DNA of 64,000 bases from Rhodophyticola porphyridii (GTDB lineage: Bacteria; Pseudomonadota; Alphaproteobacteria; Rhodobacterales; Rhodobacteraceae), in NCBI RefSeq assembly GCF_003688285.1, contig NZ_RCNT01000005.1:73106-137105 (forward strand). Direction: 5' to 3'. Below, one piece after another: positions 1-9,516 of this stretch. Position 1 is the first letter of the stretch, and every line of letters begins with the position of its first letter. Under the pieces are notes generated by a model, which was not told the origin of the DNA, ran no database searches, and was given only the letters and a program-made list of their open reading frames with translations. The position numbers and the translations under genes were made by a program.

Positions 1-860
1 AGGCCGTTGCAGGGGATCCCGATATCGACATCGCCCTGATCGTCACGCCCCCCGATGCACGGCTGGAGCTCATTACACCGCTCGCCCGCGCGGGCAAGGC
101 GATCTTGCTGGAAAAACCCGTGGCGCGAAACGCAAGCGAGGCCTTGGCAATCGTCACCCTCTGCGAAGAACTGAACGTCCCGCTCGGGGTCGTGTTTCAG
201 CATCGGGTGCGGGCCGCTTCGCAACACGCGGCGGCGCTTGTGAGCACGGGCGATCTCGGCGCGCTCGGCCTTGTGGAGATAACCGTGCCCTGGTGGCGGG
301 AGCAGGCTTATTATGACGAGCCCGGGCGCGGCACATATGCGCGCGACGGTGGCGGGGTCCTCATTTCGCAGGCAATCCACACGATTGACCTGGCCCTGAG
401 CCTGACCGGGCCGGTGACAGAGGTTCAGGCGATGACCGCGACCACCCGGTTCCACGACATGGAAGCGGAAGATTTCGCCACTGCCGGGCTCAGCTTTGAA
501 AACGGCGCCGTCGGCTCGCTGGTTGCCTCCACGGCCAGCTTTCCCGGAGGCGCGGAGACCATCACCCTCCATTTCGAACGCGCCAGCCTGCATCTGGGCG
601 AAGGCGTGTTGACAGTTCACTGGCGCGACGGCCACAGGGAGACACATGGGGCGGCCGCGGGAACCGGCGGCGGGGCCGACCCGATGGCCTTCACCCATGA
701 GTGGCACAAGGACATTCTGGAGGATTTCGCGGCCGCCTTGCGCGACGGCCGCGCGCCGATGATCACCGGCAGGCAAGCTCTGGAGAGCCACCGCCTGATC
801 GACGCGATTGCTTTTTCCGCGTGTGAAGGTCGTGCCGTAAGCTGCGGGGAAATTTCATGA
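1..860 (+). CDS. Gfo/Idh/MocA family oxidoreductase (5' end outside window)
   Basis: NAD(P)-dependent sugar or sugar-derivative oxidoreductase of the Gfo/Idh/MocA fold. The frame is open from base 3, and the protein enters inside the Rossmann domain at 'DIALIVTPPDARLELI', so the N-terminal GxGxxG is to the left of the window. The family EKP motif is present ('LLEKPVARNA'). It is followed by the C-terminal substrate domain with 'GGGVLISQAIHTIDL', whose His is the usual active-site residue region. The stop overlaps the next gene by 4 bases (ATGA), so it belongs to the operon with the genes at 857-8564. It resembles the third gene here (1861-2946) more than the second. The substrate cannot be read from the sequence. 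An in-frame TTG at 105 is not a plausible start because it lies inside the conserved EKP strand. Confidence 0.9.
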   Translation, partial: AVAGDPDIDIALIVTPPDARLELITPLARAGKAILLEKPVARNASEALAIVTLCEELNVPLGVVFQHRVRAASQHAAALVSTGDLGALGLVEITVPWWREQAYYDEPGRGTYARDGGGVLISQAIHTIDLALSLTGPVTEVQAMTATTRFHDMEAEDFATAGLSFENGAVGSLVASTASFPGGAETITLHFERASLHLGEGVLTVHWRDGHRETHGAAAGTGGGADPMAFTHEWHKDILEDFAAALRDGRAPMITGRQALESHRLIDAIAFSACEGRAVSCGEIS

Positions 861-1864
861 GTTTGCGCTTTGGAGCCCTCGGCCTCGATCATCGGCACAT
901 CTACGGCATGGCGGCGAACATGATCGGCGCGGGGGCCGAGTTCGCAGGCTGGTGGACCGATGGCAACCCCAACACTCTGGACGGGTTCGGCAAGCGCTTT
1001 CCGGGCGTGCCGCGCGTGTCAGACAAGGACGCGCTACTCGACGATCCCGCGATCGATCTGATCCTGATCTCCGCCATCCCCCGCGACCGTGCCGCGCTTG
1101 CCATCTCGGCGATGGAGGCGGGCAAGGACGTGATGGTGGACAAGCCCGGCTGCACCACTTTGGCGCAGCTCGACGCGATCAGGGCCTGTGTGGCGAAGAC
1201 CGGGCGGATCTGGTCGGTGGATTTCTCGGAACGGTTCGAGGTGCCGTGCGTCACCCGCGCCGCCGAACTGGTGGCGGAGGGGGCGATTGGCCGGGTGGTG
1301 CAAACCGTCGGTCTGGGGCCGCACCGGCTGAATCGCGCCTCGCGGCCGGAGTGGTTTTTCGACCGCGGGGCCTATGGCGGGATCCTGACCGATATCGCCA
1401 GCCACCAGATCGACCAGTTCCTGTTCTTCACCGGCTCCACCGATGCCGAGATCACACTGGCTTCGGTCGGGAACTTCGCCAATCGGAAAGATCCCGGTTT
1501 GCAGGATTTCGGAGAGATCGCCCTTCGCTCGGATACCGGGCATGGCTATATCCGCGTCGATTGGTTCACGCCGGACGCGCTGCCCACCTGGGGCGACGGG
1601 CGGCTGACCATTCTGGGCACCGAGGGCTATATCGAACTGCGGAAATATGTGGATGTCGGCGGGCGGGCGGGAACCGATCATCTGCTGCTGGCGAACGGCA
1701 CCCGCTCCGAGATGATCGACGCATCCGATGCGGGCCTGCCCTATTTCGCGCGGCTTGCCCGCGATATCCGCGACCGGACCGAAACAGCAATGCCGCAGGC
1801 CCATGCCTTCAAGGTGATGGATCTGGCGTTACGCGCCCAGGCCATGGCGGAGGGACGCGGGTGA
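857..1864 (+). CDS. Gfo/Idh/MocA family oxidoreductase, divergent type
   Basis: Second of three tandem Gfo/Idh/MocA proteins (335 aa, normal length). The N-terminus reads 'FGALGLDHRHIYGMAANM', which replaces the classic GxGxxG loop with a G-L-D-H-x-H version. The EKP motif is DKP ('VMVDKPGCTTL'). The C-terminal domain has 'GGILTDIASHQIDQFLFFTG', the family's conserved Asp/His patch. The ATG overlaps the preceding stop, and its own stop overlaps the following GTG (GTGA), so translation is coupled on both sides. The altered nucleotide loop and DKP suggest a different substrate or cofactor role from its neighbours, perhaps a tightly bound NAD as in the NAD-dependent glycosidases of this fold. 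That last point is inference. Confidence 0.9.
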   Translation: MSLRFGALGLDHRHIYGMAANMIGAGAEFAGWWTDGNPNTLDGFGKRFPGVPRVSDKDALLDDPAIDLILISAIPRDRAALAISAMEAGKDVMVDKPGCTTLAQLDAIRACVAKTGRIWSVDFSERFEVPCVTRAAELVAEGAIGRVVQTVGLGPHRLNRASRPEWFFDRGAYGGILTDIASHQIDQFLFFTGSTDAEITLASVGNFANRKDPGLQDFGEIALRSDTGHGYIRVDWFTPDALPTWGDGRLTILGTEGYIELRKYVDVGGRAGTDHLLLANGTRSEMIDASDAGLPYFARLARDIRDRTETAMPQAHAFKVMDLALRAQAMAEGRG

Positions 1865-2946
1865 TCCGGGTGGCGATCATTGGCGCGGGGATCGGCGCGG
1901 CCCATCTGGAAGGGTACCGCGCCCTGCCCGATCTGTTCGATGTCCGGGTGCTGTGCGATCTGGACGTGGCGCGGGCACGGCTGGTCGCGGGCGACGGGCT
2001 GGCCATCGCCACGGATTTTTCCGCGATACTCGCCGATGACACGCTCGATCTCATCGATATCTGCCTGCCGCCGCATCTGCATTTCGAGATGTCTGCAGCG
2101 GCGCTTCGGGCAGGAAAGCATGTGGTCTGCGAAAAGCCGATGGTGCGGTCTCTGGCCGAGGCCGATGCGCTGGCCGATGTGGCGCGCGCATCGGGCCGCG
2201 TGTTTTCGCCGGTTTTCCAGTACCGGTACGGTCCCGCTACCGCGCAGCTCGATGCGCTGATCGCCGCGGGTTTGGCTGGCAAGCCGCAGGTGGCGAGCCT
2301 TGAAACCCACTGGAACCGGGACGCGGTCTATTACAAAACCCCTTGGCGGGGCACATGGGCCGGCGAATCCGGCGGCGCGGTCCTGGGTCATGCAATCCAC
2401 AATCATGATCTGCTTGGGCGCTATTTCGGGCCTGTCACGATTCTGAGCGCGCAGGTTGAAACACGAATAAACAGCATTGAAACAGATGATTGCGCCGCAA
2501 TCCTCATGCAGTTTGAAAATGGCGCATTGGCCACCAGCTCGGTCACACTCGGTGCCGCGACAGACACCTCACGGCTGCGGCTGGTCTTCGAGACGCTGAC
2601 CGCGACCAGCGGCACCACACCCTATGCGCCCGCCGAGGACATCTGGACATTCGAGGCGCGCGCGCCGGTTGAGCAAAGTCAGATAAACGCGGTTCTGGCC
2701 ACGGTGCCGGAAGTCAGATCGGGCTTTGCGGGCTTCTTCGAAGCGCTGGCAGAGGCCATCCACGGGCGGCCCGGCCGCGAGGTCACCGGAGAAGACGGCC
2801 GCCGCTCGATCGAGCTGGTCACCGCGATCTATGACGCGGCGCGAACCGGGAAAAGGATTTCTTTACCGCTTGGTACAAACGCGGCACTCTACCAAGGCTG
2901 GCTGCCGGCGCAGGCGGCCAAAGGAAACAAACAAGAACAGAAATGA
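1861..2946 (+). CDS. Gfo/Idh/MocA family oxidoreductase
   Basis: Third tandem Gfo/Idh/MocA oxidoreductase, 361 aa from the GTG at 1861, which overlaps the upstream TGA. The Rossmann loop is intact ('VAIIGAGIGAAHLEGY', residues about 3-18). The EKP motif ('VVCEKPMVRSL') and the C-terminal 'GGAVLGHAIHNHDLLGRYFG' follow in family order. A longer open frame extends upstream to 952 but runs antisense to nothing and overlaps gene 2, so the GTG start is preferred. It is separated from the solute-binding protein gene by 24 bases containing a strong AAAGGGAGG ribosome-binding site. It is probably a sugar dehydrogenase or redox-assisted glycosidase acting on the substrate imported by the ABC transporter downstream. 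Confidence 0.9.
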   Translation: MIRVAIIGAGIGAAHLEGYRALPDLFDVRVLCDLDVARARLVAGDGLAIATDFSAILADDTLDLIDICLPPHLHFEMSAAALRAGKHVVCEKPMVRSLAEADALADVARASGRVFSPVFQYRYGPATAQLDALIAAGLAGKPQVASLETHWNRDAVYYKTPWRGTWAGESGGAVLGHAIHNHDLLGRYFGPVTILSAQVETRINSIETDDCAAILMQFENGALATSSVTLGAATDTSRLRLVFETLTATSGTTPYAPAEDIWTFEARAPVEQSQINAVLATVPEVRSGFAGFFEALAEAIHGRPGREVTGEDGRRSIELVTAIYDAARTGKRISLPLGTNAALYQGWLPAQAAKGNKQEQK

Positions 2947-2970
2947 CCATATCCAAAGGGAGGAAACGAC

Positions 2971-4242
2971 GTGAGACAAAGAATTCTGACAACCACCTTG
3001 CTGACATCGGCAATGCTGGCGGGCGCCGGAGCGGTCTCGGCCCAAGAAGTCCGCTTCATGTGCTATTCCGATGGCAACGAATGCGAAGTCTATGAAGATG
3101 TTCTGAACCGGTTCGAGGCGGAGAACGAAGGCATCACGGTGGCCATCGACGTTGTGCCCTACCAGGCGATCCTTGAGAATCTGCCGGTTCAGCTTGCCGC
3201 CGGCACGGGGCCGGACATCGCCAAGGTCACCGATTTGGGCGGCCTCAACGAATACTATCTGGATCTGACGCCCTATGTGGATGCCGGGTACTGGGAAGCC
3301 AGCTTCGGCGATACGCTGGACTGGTATCGCGGCGGCGATGACCGGCAGGGCATCTATGGTATGCACAGCCAGTTGACGATCACCGGGGCCTTCATCAATG
3401 CCACGCTGTTCGAACAGGCCGGCATCGAGATCCCGGGCGAGGACGCCACCTGGGCCGAATGGGCAGAGGCCGCGCGCGCCGTGGCCGAAGCGACCGACAC
3501 GCCCTTCCCCATGGCGATCGACCGCTCGGGCCACCGGGTTGCGGGCCCCGCGATCTCCTATGGCGCGGCGCTCTTCAACGAGGATGGCGAGGCAATCCTC
3601 GTCGATGACGGGTTCCGGGCCTTCGTGCAGCAATTCGTCGATTGGCACGAAGACGGCACGATGGCGCGCGATGTCTGGGCCGGTCAGGGCGGCGCGACCT
3701 ATCAGGACGCGGCTCAGGAATTCATCAATGGTGAGCTGGTCTTCTACTATTCCGGCAGCTGGCAGGTGGGCCGGATGAACGAACAGGTCGGCGATTTCTT
3801 CGACTGGCAGGTCGTGGGCTCACCCTGCGGTCCGGCGGGGGCGTGTTCCGGCATGCCTGGCGGCGCGGGCATCGTGGGCTTCGCACAGACCGACCACCCC
3901 GAGGCGGTGGCCGCGGTGATCGACTTCCTGGCGCAGGAAGACGTCTATGCAGAAGTGACGGCGCGCACTTCAAACCTGCCCGCACATCTGGGCGTGGCGG
4001 CCGCGGGCGTGACCTATGAGGGCGTCTCGGAAGGTGCGCAGGCGGCGCTCAACGCATTTGCCGGCGATCTGCCCGATGTGGCGCCTGCGGCCTTCGCCTA
4101 TCAGGGCTATGCGGGCAACCGCGCGATGTTCGGCATCACCGTCGAGCGGGTCAGCCAGGCCATTGTCGGCGAGTTGACGGTCGATCAGGCGATGGAGCGC
4201 GCCGCGGCCGATCTCGAAGCCGCCATGGCCGAGACCCAGTAA
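2971..4242 (+). CDS. ABC transporter sugar-binding protein (family 1 solute-binding protein)
   Basis: Periplasmic binding protein of a carbohydrate ABC importer, 423 aa, GTG start with GGGAGG 8 bases upstream. A Sec signal peptide is visible (residues 1-24, cleavage after 'AVSA'). The mature part has the family-1 pattern: an open first strand ('VRFMCYSDG'), 'LPVQLAAGTGPDIAKV' near residue 75, and an Arg/Ser/His-containing stretch 'AIDRSGHRVAGPAISYG'. A Cys pair lies in 'GSPCGPAGACSGMPGG', an unusual feature that could form a disulfide next to the ligand site. Together with the monooxygenase/reductase pair nearby, this kind of binding protein would fit a sulfoquinovosyl-glycerol or sulfoquinovose importer (SmoF type). 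That assignment is inference from context and remembered family resemblance. Confidence 0.93.
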   Translation: MRQRILTTTLLTSAMLAGAGAVSAQEVRFMCYSDGNECEVYEDVLNRFEAENEGITVAIDVVPYQAILENLPVQLAAGTGPDIAKVTDLGGLNEYYLDLTPYVDAGYWEASFGDTLDWYRGGDDRQGIYGMHSQLTITGAFINATLFEQAGIEIPGEDATWAEWAEAARAVAEATDTPFPMAIDRSGHRVAGPAISYGAALFNEDGEAILVDDGFRAFVQQFVDWHEDGTMARDVWAGQGGATYQDAAQEFINGELVFYYSGSWQVGRMNEQVGDFFDWQVVGSPCGPAGACSGMPGGAGIVGFAQTDHPEAVAAVIDFLAQEDVYAEVTARTSNLPAHLGVAAAGVTYEGVSEGAQAALNAFAGDLPDVAPAAFAYQGYAGNRAMFGITVERVSQAIVGELTVDQAMERAAADLEAAMAETQ

Positions 4243-4248
4243 AGTTTT

Positions 4249-4280
4249 GGTCCCGCGCGGTTTTCGGATCGCGCGGGACC
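4249..4280 (+). promoter_or_regulatory. Intercistronic hairpin after the binding-protein gene
   Basis: A perfect 11-bp stem GGTCCCGCGCG / CGCGCGGGACC (4249-4259 with 4270-4280) and a 10-base loop lie 7 bases after the binding-protein stop and 10 bases before the permease start. There is no T run, so it is unlikely to be a full terminator. Such hairpins commonly protect the upstream mRNA, giving more binding protein than permease. A comparable structure follows the TRAP binding-protein gene at 55146-55181. Confidence 0.75.
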
Positions 4281-4290
4281 GGTACGTGCC

Positions 4291-5259
4291 ATGCTGGTGA
4301 TACTCAATCCTCTGATGCGGATCATCGAAATTCCGATGATGGCGCTGCAACGGCTTCTCGGGGTCAATCGGCTGGCCTGGGTGTTTCTGTTGCCCAATCT
4401 TCTGCTGTTCGGGCTGTTCGCCTTTCTGCCCGTCATCCTGAACTTCTCCTATTCGCTGACCGGCGGCGACAATGTGCTGCTGGAGGCGCGGCCTTATGTG
4501 GGCGGGCGCAATTTCGAGACTCTGACCAGTTGCAGCAGCTTTCTCGACCCCAACACCTGTATCGAAGACAAATTCTGGCGCGCGGTCTGGAACACGCTCT
4601 GGTTCGTGACGCTTCAGGTCGGCATCATGGTCGGCTTCGCACTTCTCACTGCGATCATCCTCAATCGCGACATCCGCGCGCGCGGCTTTTTCCGCTCGGT
4701 CTTCTTCTTTCCGGTACTGCTGTCGCCGGTTGTCGTGGCACTGATCTGGAAGTGGATCCTGCAGCGCGAAGGCGTGCTGAACGCATTTCTCGACTGGATC
4801 GGGATCGGCGGGTTCAACTGGCTGATCGACGCGGAATGGGCCTTTGCCTGGACCGTTTTCCTCTCGGTCTGGGCGCATATGGGGTTCTACACGCTGATCC
4901 TGCTGGCGGGGCTGCAGGCGATCCCGCGAGACGTGTATGAGGCGGCACTGATGGACCGGGCTTCGCCCTGGCGAACCTTCCGGCGGATCACCCTGCCGCT
5001 TCTGTCGCCCACCATGCTGGTGGTTCTGGTACTGGCGCTGATCAAGGGGGTTCAGACCTTCGACGAGGTCTATGCCTTCACCGGCGGCGGGCCCGGGACG
5101 GCCACCACCTTCATCATCCAGTACATCTACGAGGAAGGCTTCGCCGGTGCACCGCGGCTCTTCGGCCTTGCGGCCGCCGCATCGCTGCTGGTGGCAATCG
5201 TTCTGGTGATGCTCACGCTGATACAGCTTTGGATCAACCGGAGGAATGTGGATGGCTAA
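4291..5259 (+). CDS. Sugar ABC transporter permease (MalF-like)
   Basis: First inner-membrane subunit of the importer, 322 aa. It has six or so hydrophobic segments starting near residue 25 ('LAWVFLLPNLLLFGLFAF'), a periplasmic loop with three Cys ('CSSFLDPNTC') and the EAA coupling motif 'EAALMDRASPWRTFRRITLPLL' region (residues about 215-236), which docks to the ATPase. The ATG at 4291 follows the intercistronic hairpin. The stop overlaps the next permease gene by 8 bases when that gene starts at 5252. The pair of permeases plus one ATPase is the standard arrangement for CUT1-type oligosaccharide or glycoside importers. Confidence 0.92.
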   Translation: MLVILNPLMRIIEIPMMALQRLLGVNRLAWVFLLPNLLLFGLFAFLPVILNFSYSLTGGDNVLLEARPYVGGRNFETLTSCSSFLDPNTCIEDKFWRAVWNTLWFVTLQVGIMVGFALLTAIILNRDIRARGFFRSVFFFPVLLSPVVVALIWKWILQREGVLNAFLDWIGIGGFNWLIDAEWAFAWTVFLSVWAHMGFYTLILLAGLQAIPRDVYEAALMDRASPWRTFRRITLPLLSPTMLVVLVLALIKGVQTFDEVYAFTGGGPGTATTFIIQYIYEEGFAGAPRLFGLAAAASLLVAIVLVMLTLIQLWINRRNVDG

Positions 5260-6300
5260 TCTCTGGTCGATGCTGACGGCGACACGCAACAAGGGAAGGT
5301 GGGACTGGACCGACTGGGTATCCTACTCCTACCTGTTCCTTGGCGTTTTCCTGATGTTCTTCCCGGTCATCTGGCTGGTCCTTTCCAGCTTCAAGACCGA
5401 GGCCGATTTGCAGCGCTACCCGCCGACTTTCCTGCCTTACCAGCAGGAAACCGTGATGGTGGAGGGTTTTGACGAGCCTTTGCCGCTGTTCCGGATGACC
5501 GCGGGAGACTACGAGGGGCAGACCCTTGCACAACTCCGGCGGGTGGGCTTGCAGGCGCAGATGATCGACCCCGCCAACCCGGCGGAGCGGCTGCGTGTCT
5601 CGATCGACGACAGGGAACCGGTGCAGGGCGTGGCGCTTGCGCTGGAGAACTACACCGGCCTGTTCGAACGGTTCAATTTCCTGCGCTTCTTCTGGAACTC
5701 CACCTTCATCACGGTGACCGCCACGCTCATTATGTTGCTGGTCAATGCGATGGCCGCCTTCGCCCTTTCGAAATACGAGTTCCGCGGGCGGACGACCGTG
5801 CTGCTTCTGGTGATCGGCACGCTGATGATCCCGCAGACGGTGGTGCTGGTACCACTTTTCCTGATCGTGAGCGAGTTGGGCATGCTCAATTCACTATGGG
5901 GGGTGATCATTCCGGGCGCAGCCACGCCCACCGGTGTCTTCCTGCTCAGGCAATACATGATCACGATTCCCGACGAGATCCTCGACGCCGCGCGGATGGA
6001 CAAGGCCAGCGAGTGGAAGATCTTCTGGCGGATCATCCTGCCGCTGTCGGCCCCGGCCATTGCGGTCCTTGCGATCCTTGCGATCATGTGGCGCTGGAAT
6101 GATTTTCTCTGGCCGCTCATCGTGCTGACGCAGTCGGAAAACTTCACGCTGCAACTGGCGCTCAACTCCTTCCAGGGGGAGTTGCAGACCGATTGGTCGA
6201 GCCTGCTGGCGATGACGGTGCTGACACTTCTTCCCATCGCGGCCGTCTTCATGTTCCTGCAAAAATACATCGCCACCGGCATCGCCTCGACAGGAGGGAA

Positions 6301-6304
<4 letters not shown>
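5252..6304 (+). CDS. Sugar ABC transporter permease (MalG-like)
   Basis: Second permease subunit. There are two in-frame ATGs, at 5246 and 5252. I chose 5252 because GGAGG lies 7 bases upstream of it and only 1-2 bases from the other. The protein (350 aa) has a long periplasmic loop (about residues 50-125) between the first and second membrane segments, longer than in typical MalG. The EAA loop follows ('DAARMDKASEWKIFWRIILP', about residue 245). The stop overlaps the ATPase start (ATGA). It forms the translocation pore with the preceding permease. Confidence 0.92.
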
Positions 6305-7382
<1,078 letters not shown>

Positions 7383-7386
<4 letters not shown>

Positions 7387-8564
7387 GGCAAACCTGGCGC
7401 TGGTTCGGGCCCGCTGACCCGATCTCGATTGCCGAGATCCGGCAAACCGGGGCCCAGGGCGTGGTGTCTGCCCTGCATCACATCCCACCCGGGCAGGTCT
7501 GGCCAGTCGCCGAGATCGCCCGGCGCAAGGCCCTGATCGAAGGGACGGAAGACGCGCCCTCCGGTCTCTCCTGGGATGTAGTGGAAAGCCTGCCCGTCAG
7601 CGAGCCGATCAAGACCCGGACAGGTCCGTGGCGCGACCATATCGTGGCCTACAAGGAAAGCCTGAAGGCGCTCGCGGCGACCGGACCGCAGGTGATCTGC
7701 TACAATTTCATGCCCGTGCTTGACTGGACCAGAACCGCCCTGCGCCAGCCCCTGCCCCACGGGGGCACCGCCATGCGGTTCGACCTGACCGATTTCGCGC
7801 TGTTCGATATTCACCTTCTGGCGCGTCCCGGCGCCACCCATGACTATCCCGAAAGCGTACAGGCCGAGGCCGCCAAGCGGCTGCCGGATACGGATACAGG
7901 CCAGCTTGTGGCCAATATCGTGGCCGGGCTGCCTGGCGCTAATGACAGCTGGACATTGGAGGATGTCCGCGGCTTGCTGCTGCGTTATGACCAGATCGAT
8001 GCGGATCGCCTGCGCCGGAACCTGATCGACTTTCTGGGTGAGGTCGCGCCGCTTGCGGAGAGCCTTGGCCTGCGCCTTTGCTGCCATCCAGACGATCCGC
8101 CCTTTCCGCTGCTCGGGCTGCCCCGGGTGATGTCGGACCTGTCGGATTACCGTGCCGTGACGGCTGCCGTGGACCTGCATGCCAACGGAGTTACCTTCTG
8201 CACCGGTTCACTGGGCGTCCGCGTGGATTTCGACCCGGTGGCGTTTGTCGAAGCGCTTGGGCCGCGGATCCATTTCGTCCATCTCAGAAACACACGACGC
8301 GACACGTCGATGGCGCGGCCCGGCTTTACAGAAAGCGATCATCTGGCGGGCGATACCGATATGGTCGCAACGATCCGCGCGCTTCTGGCCGAGCAGAACC
8401 GCAGACAGGCCGAAGGCCGCGATGACTGGCAAATTCCGATGCGCCCCGATCACGGGCACGATCTGCTGGATGATCATGCCCGCGCCTCGCAGCCCGGATA
8501 TCCGCTGATCGGACGGATGAAGGGGCTGGCCGAACTCAGGGGCGTCATCGCGGCCCTGTCCTGA
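7383..8564 (+). CDS. uxuA: Mannonate dehydratase family protein (UxuA)
   Basis: UxuA converts D-mannonate to 2-keto-3-deoxygluconate using a metal-dependent TIM barrel. This 393-aa protein matches the family along its length: N-terminal 'WRWFGPADPISIAEIRQTGA', 'GVVSALHHIPPGQVW', 'CYNFMPVLDWTRT', metal-site 'CCHPDDPP', 'HFVHLRN' and the C-terminal 'RPDHGHDLLDD'. It is the last gene of the plus-strand operon, with a 4-base overlap to the ATPase. No uxaC, uxaB or kdgK is visible next to it, so it may serve another sugar acid produced by the oxidoreductases. The 55 bases after it separate it from a convergent gene. Confidence 0.93.
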
Positions 8565-8619
8565 GACAGGTTTGCAATATCCCCACCGCCGACACACCGC
8601 CCGGCAGCGGCTCAGATGC

Positions 8620-9516
8620 CTATGGCACCTCCTGACCCAAGGCGGCGGTATAGATCTCGAACCATGTCTCCCGGTCCAAATCCACATTAACCGCATCCCC
8701 GATCTTACTGATCCGGTTCAGATTATTGGTTCCCATAACCGGCATGATGCGGGCCGGATGCGCCAGCAGCCACGCCACCGCAACCGCGTCCAGCCCCACG
8801 CCCTGCGCTTCGGCGACGCGGTTCAGCACGACGCGGACCGGCGCGGCCTCCGGTGCGAAGAGCGCCCCGCCCGCAAGGGGCGACCAGGCCATCGGGGGGA
8901 TGCCACGCTCCTGCATCCAGGCGATATCCCCATTGGTGAACGGCACATGATGCAGTACGCTCGCCTCGATCTGGTTGGTCACCAGCGGTGTGGACATGGC
9001 CGATTGCAGCAGCGTCCAGTCATACAACCTGAAGTTCGACACGCCCACCGCGCGCACCTTGCCGGAGGCGACAAGATCGTCCAGCGCCCGGCCGGTTTCC
9101 AAATGATCCATCAAGGGGTCCGGCCGATGGATCAGCAGCAGATCGATCCGGTCCGTCCGCATCAGCGCCAGCGAGCCTTCCACCGAGGCCGTGATATGCG
9201 CGGCGGAGGTGTCGTAATACTTCACCCGTCTGGTGGCGTATTTGCCGATCGGCGCGATAATATCGCATTTGGTGACAAGTTCCACCTGATCGCGCAACTG
9301 CGGGGCCGCGCGAAAAGCGTCTCCGAGGATTTCCTCGGCCCCGTAATCGCCATAGATATCGGCCTGATCCATGGTTGTGATGCCCTGGGCCAGACAGGCT
9401 TCGATCTTGGCCTGAACATGGGCAGGCGAGGTATCCGCATCATCCCCGATCCGCCACATCCCATACACGAGCCGCGACAGAGCAAGCCCGCCGGGCGAGA
9501 GGTCGATCCGCTCCAT
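8620..9516 (-). CDS. Aldo/keto reductase, YdhF-like (candidate 6-oxoglucose reductase, SmoB type)
   Basis: NADPH-dependent aldo/keto reductase barrel, 298 aa. The catalytic tetrad is complete: Asp50 and Tyr55 ('DQADIYG'), Lys83 ('VTKCD') and His130 ('LLIHRPDP'). 'VGVSNF' and the C-terminal cofactor segment 'PVMGTNNLNRI' also fit. The start is taken as the ATG at 9516, which shares one base with the stop of the upstream monooxygenase (TGATG), so the two proteins are made together. In sulfo-SMO clusters a YdhF-type reductase (SmoB) reduces the 6-oxoglucose left after the monooxygenase removes sulfite. Family and active site are directly visible. The substrate is inferred from the pairing. Confidence 0.92.
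   Translation of the reverse strand: MERIDLSPGGLALSRLVYGMWRIGDDADTSPAHVQAKIEACLAQGITTMDQADIYGDYGAEEILGDAFRAAPQLRDQVELVTKCDIIAPIGKYATRRVKYYDTSAAHITASVEGSLALMRTDRIDLLLIHRPDPLMDHLETGRALDDLVASGKVRAVGVSNFRLYDWTLLQSAMSTPLVTNQIEASVLHHVPFTNGDIAWMQERGIPPMAWSPLAGGALFAPEAAPVRVVLNRVAEAQGVGLDAVAVAWLLAHPARIMPVMGTNNLNRISKIGDAVNVDLDRETWFEIYTAALGQEVP

Noticed and set aside
2869-2896. Inverted repeat CTTGGTA / TACCAAG near the end of the third oxidoreductase gene
   Set aside because: It lies inside the coding sequence and has no promoter elements; likely chance.
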